Source: Fangia hongkongensis FSC776 = DSM 21703 (GTDB lineage: Bacteria > Pseudomonadota > Gammaproteobacteria > Francisellales > Francisellaceae). Taken from it: 64,000 bases of DNA. A program made the position numbers and the translations under genes. Of this stretch, positions 38,275-47,386 are shown piece by piece (within the stretch, counting starts at the first letter, position 1; each line of letters starts with the position of its first letter). Under the pieces are notes generated by a model. The model was given only the letters and a program-made list of their open reading frames with translations, was not told the DNA's origin and searched no databases. The stretch covers positions 54,983 to 118,982 of the forward strand of contig NZ_KB902275.1 in assembly GCF_000379445.1 (NCBI RefSeq), in the 5' to 3' direction.

Positions 38275-40428
38275 ATGTATAAAGTAAAACTATCGCTTGT
38301 CGCTTTGGGACTTCTCAATACAGCTGCTGTATTTGCTGCTGCTCCTGCATGGTCTGTTGATAACTTATCAACTTATCAAGCAGGTACACAGGTAAGTGAT
38401 AATAATGTCACCTATCAATGTCTACCTTGGCCAAACTCTGGCTGGTGTAAACTCGCAGCCTACAGACCAAGTGGAGTCTATGGCGCTGATGCTTGGAAAA
38501 AAGTAGGCACACCTGAGCCGGTTGATCAACAGCGAACATTAGAGATCAAAGCACCGACAAACCTACCAAATGGCGCAGTGATTGAGTTTGTTAATGCTGG
38601 AGGGACAAAATACAAAGTTATCTCTGGCAAGGTAACACTTCCTTATGCTAAAAGTGGAACAAGTTATAGTATTCAACTTCAAGGAGCTGAAGGCACACTT
38701 TCTCCAAGTAGCTATATTGTTACAAAAGACTCAGCAGCACCGACACTAAGCTATAAAGAAGCACCTACACCACCTGCCGGACAGTGCGGTGAGATCCCTT
38801 CTGATGTTCTTGCTTGGAAAAAGCCCGGCGCTTGGCCAAATGATCATTACGATGGGGGCAGCTTTGTCAGCTATGATGGAAAAATATGGAAGGCTAAATG
38901 GTGGACCAACACAGCGCCAAGTGCTTCAAATAACAGTTGGCAATATTGCGAGGTGCAAATCCTAGGAACTGTGCCTGTAAGTGTCACGGGGTTAAATGGT
39001 GCCGATAGCTTTACCTTAAAGCTCAATGAACAAAGCTACACAATTAGTAAAAATGGGGATCCTGATAAAATCAAACTTGCACCTGGTAGTTATGCTGTCA
39101 GTGTTCCAACAGTTGTAAATATTAAAGATATGCATGCTTATACGGCAGCAGTCAATCCTGAAAGCTTGGAGATTGATAAAAAAGGCACTTACCCACTGTC
39201 AGTTAAATTTACCGAAAAAGCGATTCAAAATACACCTGTCATAGCGCATGTTACCTTTGCAAATGGCACCTCACCTAACCCGCTACCAAACGCATCTATT
39301 ACAGGAGAGGCAGGTTATCAAGATTCAACACAACTTAAAGCCGGCAGCAACAGTATTAGCATTCCTGAATATGGGAGCTATCATATTACACCTGCAAGCT
39401 ATAGTATTGATGGTAAAAAATATGTTGCCAACTCGCTCAATGTTGCTGATGGTAAGCTAGTTAGTGGCGACAGTATTAAATATGCCTCAGACTCAAGAGT
39501 ACTTGCAGGTTACATGCCGGTGAGCTGGAATCAACCTGTGAAAATATCAGAAGCTGCCAAGATAGGCTACAATGTCGTACTACCTGCTTTTGTGATTGTT
39601 AATGGCACCTCACCTATTTCATTTGTTGATAATGTCTTTTTGGCTTACAGCACATGGAACCATAAGGCTGACGATCCTGATGTCATTGCAGCGATCAAAA
39701 AAGATATTACGTTAGCCAAAGAACAATATGGTTTGAAGTATGTTATTGCCTCTGTTGGCGGAGAGCGTAATACTTTTGATCCTAAAGGCGCTGATGTCAA
39801 TACACTTGCACAGAAAGTTGTGGATTTTCTTCATACATATAGCTTTGATGGAATCGACTTTGATCTTGAAGCCGTGCCAGCTGATATCACTCAAAGCTAT
39901 CTTGCTAACTTTATCAAAGCATTAAAAGCTAAAATGCCAAATATTATTATCTCTGGGGCACCACAGGTAAATAATGTTAATGGTGCTTTAGAGTATGTCA
40001 ACACAGGCACACAGCAAGTATATAATGAAGCGATTAAAGATGGGTTATTTACCTATTTATTCGCCCAAGAGTATAATACAGGTGGCAATTTTGTTGATGG
40101 AAATGGCAATCTTTGCACGCAAGGCACAGCAAACTGCTATGATCAAAAATCAACTGGGTTTATTGTTAATAGCTTCTATGCTCTTGAGAAAATTACACCT
40201 AAGTCCACTCTTATTGTTGCAGGGCAGCCAGCAACAAAAGCAGCGGCTGGCGCTGCGACAGTATATAATGGCCCAGATGCCTCTGATGTGTATAACAAGA
40301 TGGCAGAAGCTTATGGCAAGCTCTCTGGAGAAAGTCAATTTGGCGGTGCCATGACTTGGGAAATCTCGCTTGATGCTGCAAATAACTATCAGTTTGCTAA
40401 ATCAATTAAGCCTGCTGTCTCTCAATAA
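38275..40428 (+). CDS. Secreted GH18 chitinase with two chitin-binding modules
   Basis: A 717-residue exported enzyme. A signal peptide (VALGLLNTAAVFAAAP) is followed by a CBM5/12-type module (about 22-75: YQAGTQVSDNNVTYQC, GWCKL, AWKKVG), an Ig-like stretch, a second CBM5/12 module (about 170-225: GSFVSYDGKIWKAKWWT, WQYC), further beta modules, and a GH18 catalytic barrel from about residue 410. There FDGIDFDLEAVP supplies the DxxDxDxE motif with the acid Glu near residue 531. It would hydrolyse chitin or related N-acetylglucosamine polymers outside the cell. The ATG at 38275 follows GGAGAG; a start 78 bases earlier would bury the signal peptide. Confidence 0.92.
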   Translation: MYKVKLSLVALGLLNTAAVFAAAPAWSVDNLSTYQAGTQVSDNNVTYQCLPWPNSGWCKLAAYRPSGVYGADAWKKVGTPEPVDQQRTLEIKAPTNLPNGAVIEFVNAGGTKYKVISGKVTLPYAKSGTSYSIQLQGAEGTLSPSSYIVTKDSAAPTLSYKEAPTPPAGQCGEIPSDVLAWKKPGAWPNDHYDGGSFVSYDGKIWKAKWWTNTAPSASNNSWQYCEVQILGTVPVSVTGLNGADSFTLKLNEQSYTISKNGDPDKIKLAPGSYAVSVPTVVNIKDMHAYTAAVNPESLEIDKKGTYPLSVKFTEKAIQNTPVIAHVTFANGTSPNPLPNASITGEAGYQDSTQLKAGSNSISIPEYGSYHITPASYSIDGKKYVANSLNVADGKLVSGDSIKYASDSRVLAGYMPVSWNQPVKISEAAKIGYNVVLPAFVIVNGTSPISFVDNVFLAYSTWNHKADDPDVIAAIKKDITLAKEQYGLKYVIASVGGERNTFDPKGADVNTLAQKVVDFLHTYSFDGIDFDLEAVPADITQSYLANFIKALKAKMPNIIISGAPQVNNVNGALEYVNTGTQQVYNEAIKDGLFTYLFAQEYNTGGNFVDGNGNLCTQGTANCYDQKSTGFIVNSFYALEKITPKSTLIVAGQPATKAAAGAATVYNGPDASDVYNKMAEAYGKLSGESQFGGAMTWEISLDAANNYQFAKSIKPAVSQ

Positions 40429-40429
40429 T

Positions 40430-41671
40430 CTAATGATGTGCTCGAATGAGCATTTCAATTCTATCAAGCCCAAGTGTTAACTCATTTAAGCTTGGGCCAA
40501 AACTAAAGCGTACATATTTTTTCAATCGTGTATTTACCGTTTTTCTTCTGTGTCCTGGGTTAACATCAAAAAACTCTCCTGGCACACAGATCACTTTTTC
40601 TTTTAAGAGCCGTTTAAAAAACTCCATGCCATCTTGTAATTCAGCTGGCATATTTTCTAAAGAGGCAAAGCAATAAAAGCCACCTTCTGGCAAAGAGGAT
40701 AATACAAAACCCATATTGACTAAACGCTTATACATATAATCACGTTTAATGACAAAAGCACCTTGAATAGATAATGACTCTTCTTTGGCATGCTCTGGTG
40801 ATAATAATGGAATAGCTGCCTTTTGAATGGCATGAACAGCGCCACCATCTAAAAATGATCCCGCAGAGGCAATGCCTTCAATCACTTTTTTAGGTCCAAG
40901 CGTCCATGAAATGCGAAGTCCAGGATAGCGCCAATTTTTAGTGAGTCCATCAACTATCAAAATATTATCTCTATTGACATCTTCAACATAACTTGCTGCA
41001 CTTAGTGCTTCAATTTGGTGGTTGTAAATATAGTGCGAGTAAAACTCATCAAAGATCATCGAGCAGCCAACTTCTTTTGCCCCCTCAACAAGCGCTTCTA
41101 ACTCTTCACCAATGATCACCTGACCACTTGGGTTACATGGGTTTGATAATAACATCGCGCCTAAACCAAGGTTAATCATTGCCTTTTTCATCTCACTGGC
41201 ATTGGCTTTGAAGCCTGTCTTTGAGGGATATGAAATGGGAATAGAGACAAACCCATTAAAAACATTCAACAGCTCTTCATACGCCGTGTAGTCAGGTAAA
41301 AAATGGCCTAAATTAACATTGTCAATTGTTGCTGCAATGCGACACAATGCCGAACGCCCTCCTGAAGAAATAGCGACATTTTCATAGGTGTACTGCGAGG
41401 ACTTATCCACACGAAATCTTGTATTATAAAGGTGAGCCACTGCTTTTCTAAGCTCAATGTCACCTGCCACTGGTGAGTATTCCGCTGATATTTCATTTAA
41501 TGCAATTTCACATAGGCGCGCTGGACTTGCTGCCAGATTTCCTGTCTCTGGTGCCCCTTGACCTAAGTTTGACCATTCTGGATTACCGTAATAAAAGCCA
41601 TGTGCTTGTGCTTTTGCCATCACATAAATCACGCCTGTCTTTGGCACGCGCTTAAAACCATTCTCTTGCAT
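40430..41671 (-). CDS. PLP-dependent aminotransferase, class I/II
   Basis: A 413-residue fold-type I enzyme. SGGRSALCRIA binds the cofactor phosphate, SNPCNPSGQV and FDEFYSHYIYN give the ring-binding Asn/Asp/Tyr, and DGLTKNWRYPGLRISW carries the Schiff-base Lys and phosphate-binding Arg; a late Arg in YVRFSFG binds substrate carboxylate. The amino donor and acceptor are unknown. It converges on the chitinase gene with 1 base between stops. Confidence 0.92.
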   Translation of the reverse strand: MQENGFKRVPKTGVIYVMAKAQAHGFYYGNPEWSNLGQGAPETGNLAASPARLCEIALNEISAEYSPVAGDIELRKAVAHLYNTRFRVDKSSQYTYENVAISSGGRSALCRIAATIDNVNLGHFLPDYTAYEELLNVFNGFVSIPISYPSKTGFKANASEMKKAMINLGLGAMLLSNPCNPSGQVIIGEELEALVEGAKEVGCSMIFDEFYSHYIYNHQIEALSAASYVEDVNRDNILIVDGLTKNWRYPGLRISWTLGPKKVIEGIASAGSFLDGGAVHAIQKAAIPLLSPEHAKEESLSIQGAFVIKRDYMYKRLVNMGFVLSSLPEGGFYCFASLENMPAELQDGMEFFKRLLKEKVICVPGEFFDVNPGHRRKTVNTRLKKYVRFSFGPSLNELTLGLDRIEMLIRAHH

Positions 41672-41763
41672 CAGAATACAAATTTATAAATATCAACTGA
41701 AAAGTGGCACTAGTATATACCAATCACATCATATTTTTCAGTATTTATGCGCTTTAATAGCGT

Positions 41764-41930
41764 TATACCACCCGCAAACCATTTTACCCTATTTCTGCCA
41801 TTGAATTTCTTGTTCTTTTGAGTCATCAAATATTGCTAATAGTCCGAGCTATTACCTGCAATCCAATGACTCAAAACTATCAAAAACTTCTTCAACATTA
41901 AACACCGCAAAATGATTCGCGAGTGGTATA
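41764..41930 (+). mobile_element. MITE-like element, copy A (167 bp)
   Basis: Begins TATACCACCCGCAAACCATTTT and ends with the near-complement AAAATGATTCGCGAGTGGTATA (19 of 22 bases pair), so it has 22-bp terminal inverted repeats abutting TA. An 11-bp arm (TTTTGAGTCAT/ATGACTCAAAA) lies inside. It encodes nothing. An inverted copy of the same length with four substitutions is at 48540-48706. It starts 5 bases after the adjacent minus-strand gene's stop, so its hairpin could also end that transcript. TA flanking suggests mobilisation by an IS630/Tc1-like or similar transposase (inference). Confidence 0.8.
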
Positions 41931-41936
41931 AATACC

Positions 41937-42623
41937 TTACAGATCATCCATGTCAAACATCATCTCTGAATTCGATGGGCTGTGTTGAGTAAAGGCGGGA
42001 GGTGGCGTTAATTCTCGCTCTTTTTTAGCCAAAATATCACAATGATATTGCGTAGGAAAAGCCTCAGCTACTTTAGCACAGAGCATCTTTTTTGTTTCAT
42101 CATAATCAAGCCCCAACTCTAAAATAGCACGGCGTGTCAAATGATCAAGCTCCCCACCTTCTTCAATGGTAAAGCAATAGGTTTTAGCACGATCATAGAG
42201 CCGAATACTGCTAAGTGGTTTAATGGGACTTGAGAAATAGCCACTAATGAACTCCCTGTTAAGCCCTTTATAATTTACATCTGGGTGTGGCTCAGTTGCT
42301 GTAATAATATAAACATTGTACTCATAGGCATCCAAAATATGCTGCCCCGGCAAGACAACATACACACCATCATCTAACTTTTTTCGTCTATTTGGATCAC
42401 TTGCTTCTCCAACTTCCCCCATTCCCTCTCTAAACCCCGGGATCAAACCTAAGTTTTTAATGCTTGGCAAATAGGCTTCTTTGGTCGTATGCAGGTAAAT
42501 ATACTCTTTCCCCGTAAAAACAGGGTTCTCTGATAAGGCTTTTTGCCGTAATGCACGTAAATAATTTTCATCGCTGGCAAAAAGTGCAGAGTAATACTTC
42601 ATTCTAAAGTTATCTAATGGCAT
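41937..42623 (-). CDS. Unknown protein with ADP-ribosyltransferase-like pattern
   Basis: A 228-residue cytosolic-looking protein, preceded by AAGGAGATTAAACG so a real gene. YIYLHTTKEAYLPSIKNLGL and DDGVYVVLPGQ resemble the His...Ile-x-x-x-Gly-Leu and Gly-x-Tyr pattern of KptA/PARP-type ADP-ribosyltransferase folds. No third catalytic residue can be assigned with confidence. The C-terminal 30 residues are polar, with KKERE and SEMMFDMDDL, reminiscent of type IV secretion signals but not diagnostic. It lies alone beside the MITE-like element. It may be an effector, a toxin or a tRNA-modifying protein; not resolved. Confidence 0.5.
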   Translation of the reverse strand: MPLDNFRMKYYSALFASDENYLRALRQKALSENPVFTGKEYIYLHTTKEAYLPSIKNLGLIPGFREGMGEVGEASDPNRRKKLDDGVYVVLPGQHILDAYEYNVYIITATEPHPDVNYKGLNREFISGYFSSPIKPLSSIRLYDRAKTYCFTIEEGGELDHLTRRAILELGLDYDETKKMLCAKVAEAFPTQYHCDILAKKERELTPPPAFTQHSPSNSEMMFDMDDL

Positions 42624-42974
42624 CGTTTAATCTCCTTATACACACTCAAATCTGTTTGTTTTATAACAAAACAACTGTTCTACTTTATCAGGGTTTTAGT
42701 AAAATAAATCCCATTTTACAGCACATTTTATAATCTGGTTTTGTGCGAATAGGCTTTTTTTGGTATGGTTAAAGCGAAGGCATCCGAGTATTTGCATTAC
42801 ATTGACTTTGTCCTTAGAATAAGTAATGATTAAACCATAAAACATAAATACAATTAATATTACTTGGTGATAGTTTAACGCTAACTTGGATATCAGTGCT
42901 TGGATTCTCAATGAATCAATGTCCCTTGATACCAACAGATTGATCATGTCACTTAACCAAGCAGTGAGAATAAG
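42624..42974. other. Divergent intergenic region, no gene seen
   Basis: 351 AT-rich bases between the ADP-ribosyltransferase-like gene and the PAS-HTH gene. An 83-codon minus-strand frame lacks a binding site and recognisable features and was not called. Confidence 0.45.
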
Positions 42975-43688
42975 ATGGAACGAAGTGCGCTAACAGCAAC
43001 TGAATTAATTGACAAATTTATGTCCGATCATGCTGATAGCCCTCAGTATAAATGCTATTTTGTTAAAGATCATGATGGGCGAATTTTGACCTGTAACCAG
43101 TCATTTTACACCAATGCTGGCTTTGACTATGAAAGACAAATTTTAGGTCGATGTGATCATGAAATACCCAAATGGCAGAAGATGGCAAGCTCATATAATA
43201 TAGGTGAGCTTTTGTGTCTAAAAAGTGGAATGTATTACCTTGCACAAGAGATGTTAGTCACTGAAGAAGATACACTTGAGCCTATTATTACTGAAAAACG
43301 CCCCTTTATTACACAAGATGATAAAGTCATTCTACTTGGAAACTATCAAAGAGAGCGTGATTTTTTAGCGCCTAAACTGCACTATAAAGCTGATAATGTT
43401 ACTTTAGATCATGTGATTGTTGATACGTTAAAAGGGTCTGTTAACCTAAGTGCAATTGAAATACGCGTTCTTTATTTAAAAGGCATTTGCTTTGCTCAAA
43501 ATAAGGAAATCTCCCATCTTTTGCTCACCAGTGAATCAAATGTTAAAAAGAAAATTAATCAGTTATATGACAAACTTAACTTTACGCGTCACCGCCAAAG
43601 AAACCTTGAAAATTTAAGAAAAGTCGCCAATATTATTTTCACTGAGCACAATATGCCCATTTTTAAAGATGCCCTACAACATAAGTAA
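42975..43688 (+). CDS. PAS-domain regulator with LuxR-like HTH
   Basis: A 237-residue protein. An N-terminal PAS-like sensor (CYFVKDHDGRILTCNQSFY, about 27-120) leads to a C-terminal helix-turn-helix with LSAIEIRVLYLKGICFAQNK and EISHLLLTSESNVKKKINQLYDKL. The usual Thr-Val-x-x-His of LuxR HTHs is replaced by Ser-Asn-Val-Lys-Lys, so DNA specificity may differ. It matches the architecture of the regulator at 7011-7733. Its target is not apparent. Confidence 0.75.
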   Translation: MERSALTATELIDKFMSDHADSPQYKCYFVKDHDGRILTCNQSFYTNAGFDYERQILGRCDHEIPKWQKMASSYNIGELLCLKSGMYYLAQEMLVTEEDTLEPIITEKRPFITQDDKVILLGNYQRERDFLAPKLHYKADNVTLDHVIVDTLKGSVNLSAIEIRVLYLKGICFAQNKEISHLLLTSESNVKKKINQLYDKLNFTRHRQRNLENLRKVANIIFTEHNMPIFKDALQHK

Positions 43689-43745
43689 ATATTGATCAAA
43701 ATCGCGTTATCTCTAACCGGCCTTTATTTTCTGACGCAACCTGAC

Positions 43746-43829
43746 CTACCCTGCAGATTTGGGACACTTTACTTTCTCAAACTCCATCTTAAACTCAAAC
43801 GCTTTTGGCGTCATGTAATTTATCTGGGT
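43746..43829 (-). pseudogene. C-terminal remnant of an IS3-type transposase
   Basis: The minus-strand frame reads [19 protein letters not shown] and ends KVKCPKSAG before TAG. The (L/I)NYMTP-x-x-F motif is the characteristic end of IS3/IS481-class integrase-type transposases. Nothing upstream in the frame survives; its first codons overlap the end of the RhlE-like gene. It marks a past insertion at the helicase end. Confidence 0.45.
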
Positions 43830-45070
43830 CTTTTGGCCTTTTTTAAATTCCGCCCGTCACGATGTTCAACTTTTGGTTTATTAATTGGCTTTTTACGCGC
43901 TTTTTTATAGTTGTGCAAGTTCGACTCTGGTAAGTTGTGTACGGGGTCAAACCCTTCGATAAACACTCGCTCTAATTGTTTTTTTAATAAACACTCAATA
44001 TCTGCTAATTGTTTAAATTCATCTGCGCTAACCAATGAAACAGCTTCACCTGTTGCACCTGCTCTTCCTGTGCGCCCAATGCGATGAACATAGTCTTCTG
44101 CAACATTTGGTAAATCATAGTTTACCACTTGTGGGAGTTGGTCAATATCGAGCCCTCGTGCTGCAATGTCAGTGGCGACTAATACTTGCAGTTGATTGTT
44201 TTTGAAACTTGCTAATGCTTTAGTTCGGGCGCCTTGACTCTTATTGCCATGAATGGCAGTACAGTTTATCTTAGCGCGAGCTAGCTTTCTTACCAAATCA
44301 TTGGCGCCATGTTTGGTACGGGAAAAGACTAAAACTTGAGGCCAGTTATTCGTTTTAATTAAATGAATAAGCAAAGCGGTTTTTTGCTTTTTGTCAATCG
44401 GGACAATCCAATGATTTACTTTTGGTGTTGCTTGATTGGGTGGGCTAACTGATATTTCTAGTGGATTATGAACAATGCTTTTTGCTAACGTTTTAATTTT
44501 ATTACTAAAGGTTGCAGAAAACATTAGGTTCTGGCGCTTTTTAGGTAATATGTTAAGAATTTTTTTAATGTCGTGAATAAACCCCATGTCTAACATGCGA
44601 TCTGCTTCATCTAGTACTAAAAATTTAAGTTTGTTAAAGCGAATAGCATTTTGTTGGTATAAATCTAATAAACGCCCAGGTGTTGCCACGAGTATATCAG
44701 TGCCCTTGCGTAAACGCATCATTTGTGGATTGATCTTAACGCCACCAAAGACAACTTCACAACGGACATGTAAATACTTGCTATAGCTTTGAATATTATC
44801 TTTCACTTGTGCTGCAAGTTCTCGTGTTGGTGTCAATATTAAGGCTAAGGTTTGATTTGATTGTGCCTGAGCGCTGTGAGATAAACTCTCTAAAATTGGT
44901 AAGGTAAAGGCAGCTGTTTTCCCACTACCTGTTTGAGCTGCAGCAAGTAAATCGCGACCACTTAAGACTTCAGGTATTGTTTTGCTTTGTATTGGGGAGG
45001 GCTTTTTATAGCCTTGCTCAGATAAGGCATCTAAGATTGCAGGACTAAGTCCTAGTGCTGAGAATGACAT
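43820..45070 (-). CDS. DEAD-box ATP-dependent RNA helicase (RhlE-like)
   Basis: A 416-residue SF2 helicase. Q motif ([12 protein letters not shown]), Walker [33 protein letters not shown], and the late motifs [15 protein letters not shown] and [12 protein letters not shown] are all intact. The basic tail ending KKAKRPR is typical of RNA-binding extensions. RhlE-type enzymes act in ribosome assembly and mRNA decay. The last codons run into a transposase scrap, so the natural tail may have been trimmed or altered. Confidence 0.93.
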   Translation of the reverse strand: MSFSALGLSPAILDALSEQGYKKPSPIQSKTIPEVLSGRDLLAAAQTGSGKTAAFTLPILESLSHSAQAQSNQTLALILTPTRELAAQVKDNIQSYSKYLHVRCEVVFGGVKINPQMMRLRKGTDILVATPGRLLDLYQQNAIRFNKLKFLVLDEADRMLDMGFIHDIKKILNILPKKRQNLMFSATFSNKIKTLAKSIVHNPLEISVSPPNQATPKVNHWIVPIDKKQKTALLIHLIKTNNWPQVLVFSRTKHGANDLVRKLARAKINCTAIHGNKSQGARTKALASFKNNQLQVLVATDIAARGLDIDQLPQVVNYDLPNVAEDYVHRIGRTGRAGATGEAVSLVSADEFKQLADIECLLKKQLERVFIEGFDPVHNLPESNLHNYKKARKKPINKPKVEHRDGRNLKKAKRPR

Positions 45071-45449
45071 AGGTCTATCGCATTTAAATTATTTGTGCTT
45101 AAGGATAGGCTTGTTAGAAGGAAATTGATAGCATTTTGGGGTTAATTGGTCGAGTAAGTCAGAGGAACCTCCTCTGGAACCGTACGTGACGGCCTCCTGT
45201 CCTACGGCTCTTATTGTACAACCTTTTGCTAGTTCAATTGCCAATGTATATAGATATTGGGCTACCCCGCTCTTACTCCTGCTAACTACTCCCTTGCTTA
45301 GCTTTACTTGTTTTGAGCTTTTTTAAATTTCCTTTTTGCCCAGTCACGAAAGAAACCCGTATACATTACCTATGATGACTTTGATTGCTCAACTATCTCA
45401 CAATACTGTAGGATATACGGCTTGACTGTGAAAAGTATTGTGAGCGCTG
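45071..45449. other. Gene-less stretch with intron relic and inverted repeat
   Basis: 379 bases upstream of the helicase. It holds a group II intron domain V/VI remnant (45154-45210) and an 11-bp perfect inverted repeat, CTCACAATACT at 45397-45407 and AGTATTGTGAG at 45434-45444, just after the stop of the GIN-domain gene. A 20-codon minus-strand scrap (45304-45366) may be the end of the intron's maturase. Confidence 0.45.
45154..45210 (-). ncRNA. Group II intron domain V and VI remnant
   Basis: On the minus strand 45210-45177 is exactly 34 bases, beginning GAGCCGTA and ending TACGGTTC, which pair over 8 bp and include the catalytic AGC triad. That is the size and form of group II domain V. 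It is followed by CAGAGGA-ggt-TCCTCTG (domain VI-like hairpin) and ACTTAC, a plausible intron 3' end. No intact reverse transcriptase or 5' domains are seen nearby, so this is a 3' fragment. Confidence 0.5.
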
Positions 45450-46187
45450 TCATGAAAAGCGCGCCATCACCAACCGTCCTCTATTTTCCTTATGTACCTG
45501 TCCGAGCTTATAATATTTAATCGACATTCTACCTGTGTTATCTATATCAAGCACTTTAGTGCTATTAACTAGTAGATTAATCATTCCTAAATTATCTATC
45601 TGAAGCTTGTCAGCAAATAACTCATTCAAATTAAAATAGGTTTCTCCTAGCGTCTTGATGGCAATTTCCCCTACCTTTCCACTGGCAAAAAAATCACACT
45701 GTCCAAATGTATTGACCTCAAGTTGATCAGCAAATAAACCTGATATATTCACATGATCTTTGCCACTTAGCTTAAAGTTAATGCTATCTGCATTAATGCT
45801 CGAGAAAATCCCTTTTGCATTACCATGATCGATAAAGCTAAACGCTTTTGTCTCTATCGGGGCAAAAAAGTACTGTATTTTGCCATTTAAATATACTCTA
45901 GTTAGACTTTCCGATGACAGCGCAAGCACTATTTTGTCATCACTCGACCAAAGACTATCTTTTCGTTTATCGGTGATTTTTAAGCAATTTCCTTGCTGAG
46001 AAATATCAATCTTATTGCTATCGGCGCTCTTAAGCAGCCTCAGCTGACTCGAACCTAACTGCCAAGATAATTTAAAATTCCCATCAACCTCCAAGCATTG
46101 ATATGCCTTAAGATTTTGTCCATAGGATGTTATATATAAACCCATACTGATAAGTAAACAAATGATTATGTTGCGTAAAAAATGCAT
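45450..46187 (-). CDS. Secreted GIN-domain protein (DUF2807-like)
   Basis: A 245-residue exported protein. Signal peptide (NIIICLLISMGLYITSYG), then about 200 residues of short repeating beta turns (INADSINFKLSGKDHVNISG, FADQLEVNTFGQCDFFASG, FADKLQIDNLGMINLLVNS) as in the right-handed beta-helix GIN/head domain family. The ATG at 46187 follows AGGGA; a TTG 21 bases earlier overlaps the previous gene. It is the last gene of the ECF-sigma operon and may be its envelope output or sensor. Confidence 0.7.
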   Translation of the reverse strand: MHFLRNIIICLLISMGLYITSYGQNLKAYQCLEVDGNFKLSWQLGSSQLRLLKSADSNKIDISQQGNCLKITDKRKDSLWSSDDKIVLALSSESLTRVYLNGKIQYFFAPIETKAFSFIDHGNAKGIFSSINADSINFKLSGKDHVNISGLFADQLEVNTFGQCDFFASGKVGEIAIKTLGETYFNLNELFADKLQIDNLGMINLLVNSTKVLDIDNTGRMSIKYYKLGQVHKENRGRLVMARFS

Positions 46188-46197
46188 TTTTCTTTCC

Positions 46198-46497
46198 CTA
46201 TTCTTCAATTATTAAAAACCAAATAAGACTTATTGCCAGCACAGCAAGCGCAATTGCCACGCTGTAGTACTCAATCAGGGCCATATTTAAATACGCCTCT
46301 AATTGTCCCATCTTCAAACTAAAAACAACTGAAAAAATAAATAAAAATAGACCCACAATCAAAATTGGAATAATTTTCAACCAAGTGAGACTTCTTCTCT
46401 TAGGCAGTGAGCACATGACACTATCAGCAAATCCATCATCTTCAATATACTCGCTTTCACTGCTAAACATTGCCTTTATTGGATCATCATCCGACAT
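46198..46497 (-). CDS. Small two-helix membrane protein, candidate anti-sigma partner
   Basis: A 99-residue protein with an acidic cytoplasmic N-terminus (about 1-35) and two membrane helices (about 40-62 and 77-96). It overlaps the sigma-factor gene by 11 bases, after AGGAG. Position and topology suit a membrane partner of an ECF sigma factor, but the usual zinc-binding anti-sigma motif is absent, so this is a guess from context. Confidence 0.6.
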   Translation of the reverse strand: MSDDDPIKAMFSSESEYIEDDGFADSVMCSLPKRRSLTWLKIIPILIVGLFLFIFSVVFSLKMGQLEAYLNMALIEYYSVAIALAVLAISLIWFLIIEE

Positions 46498-47017
46498 TCT
46501 CTACTCCTAATTGCTTTTTCAATTTTTCTACCCCTCGCATAATGTGAGATTTCACTGTGCCAAGGGGAAGCGTTGTGATTTTACTAATCTCACTGTGTGT
46601 AAATTCATGTTGGTAATACAGCAAAACAACCAATCGCTCATCAAGATGAAGCCTCTTTAAAGCCTTTTCCAACCTATTTTTGTCCTCTTCTTGATGATCC
46701 ATTGTCACAGTTAATGAGATATCTTCAGATAACATTTCATATGGCAATTTCTTCTTTCTAGCAAATTGTAAAAATACACGATAGCCAATTTGGAACAGCC
46801 ATGCCTCAAAGGTCCCTTCTAACTTAAGTTGCTTTATACTGCGATAAGCCTGCAAAAAGCTCTCTTGAGCAAGATCATCCCCATCTTCATTGTTTTGACT
46901 TAACTTTCGTAAAAAACCTCTGAGTTTAGATTGATAACGCAATATTAAACTTCTAAATGCATGTTGATCATTATTGTGAATAACCCGATAAATAAGCTTA
47001 CTTTCCAAATCCTCCAT
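46487..47017 (-). CDS. ECF-type RNA polymerase sigma factor
   Basis: A 176-residue sigma-70 factor with only regions 2 and 4. Region 2: NDQHAFRSLILRYQSKLRGF, EDGDDLAQESFLQAYRSI and FEAWLFQIGYR. Region 4: HEFTHSEISKITTLPLGTVKSHIMRGVEKLK. It would direct transcription of an envelope-type regulon. The operon is membrane protein, sigma, two-helix protein, GIN-domain protein, a combination known from several proteobacteria and Bacteroidetes. Confidence 0.93.
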   Translation of the reverse strand: MEDLESKLIYRVIHNNDQHAFRSLILRYQSKLRGFLRKLSQNNEDGDDLAQESFLQAYRSIKQLKLEGTFEAWLFQIGYRVFLQFARKKKLPYEMLSEDISLTVTMDHQEEDKNRLEKALKRLHLDERLVVLLYYQHEFTHSEISKITTLPLGTVKSHIMRGVEKLKKQLGVENVG

Positions 47018-47026
47018 CTATCCATC

Positions 47027-47386
47027 CTAATCATGCTGATTGGATAAGATTTTGGCAATGATAAGCTCTCCAAGACCCAAAGCAATCGCAAGCAATGACC
47101 AGCTCCAATAAAAACGCGAAAAACCAAATACCAGCCAAAGGGCAATACCAAGCGCAAGCCCAACTGCAATCAGCTTCACACCGCGACTGAATCTCCCTGC
47201 TACAGAAGTTTTAAAGCCCTGCTGTTTAATAAACGCTTCACTTACCCCTTGACCTGAGTCAATCATTTTTTGAATGGTGCGCTGATATTCACGCTTTTCA
47301 CGAAAGCGTAGATAAAAAATAATAAATACAACCAATACCACCATAATAAACGGTGAAAGTGGTACCAATAGTCCTAAATATTGCAT
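47027..47386 (-). CDS. DUF6249-like membrane protein
   Basis: A 119-residue protein with an N-terminal helix (PFIMVVLVVFIIFYL), a short cytoplasmic segment with REYQRTIQKMIDSGQGVSE, and two more helices. This resembles the DUF6249 family, whose genes often lie beside ECF sigma factors. Function unknown. It is the first gene of the sigma operon, 9 bases ahead of it. Confidence 0.7.
   Translation of the reverse strand: MQYLGLLVPLSPFIMVVLVVFIIFYLRFREKREYQRTIQKMIDSGQGVSEAFIKQQGFKTSVAGRFSRGVKLIAVGLALGIALWLVFGFSRFYWSWSLLAIALGLGELIIAKILSNQHD

Noticed and set aside
42696..42947. 83-codon minus-strand frame in the gap before the second PAS regulator
   Set aside because: No binding site or recognisable domain; likely chance in AT-rich DNA.
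43692..43910. 72-codon plus-strand frame after the PAS-HTH gene
   Set aside because: Antisense to the helicase end and transposase scrap; its sequence is the complement of those.
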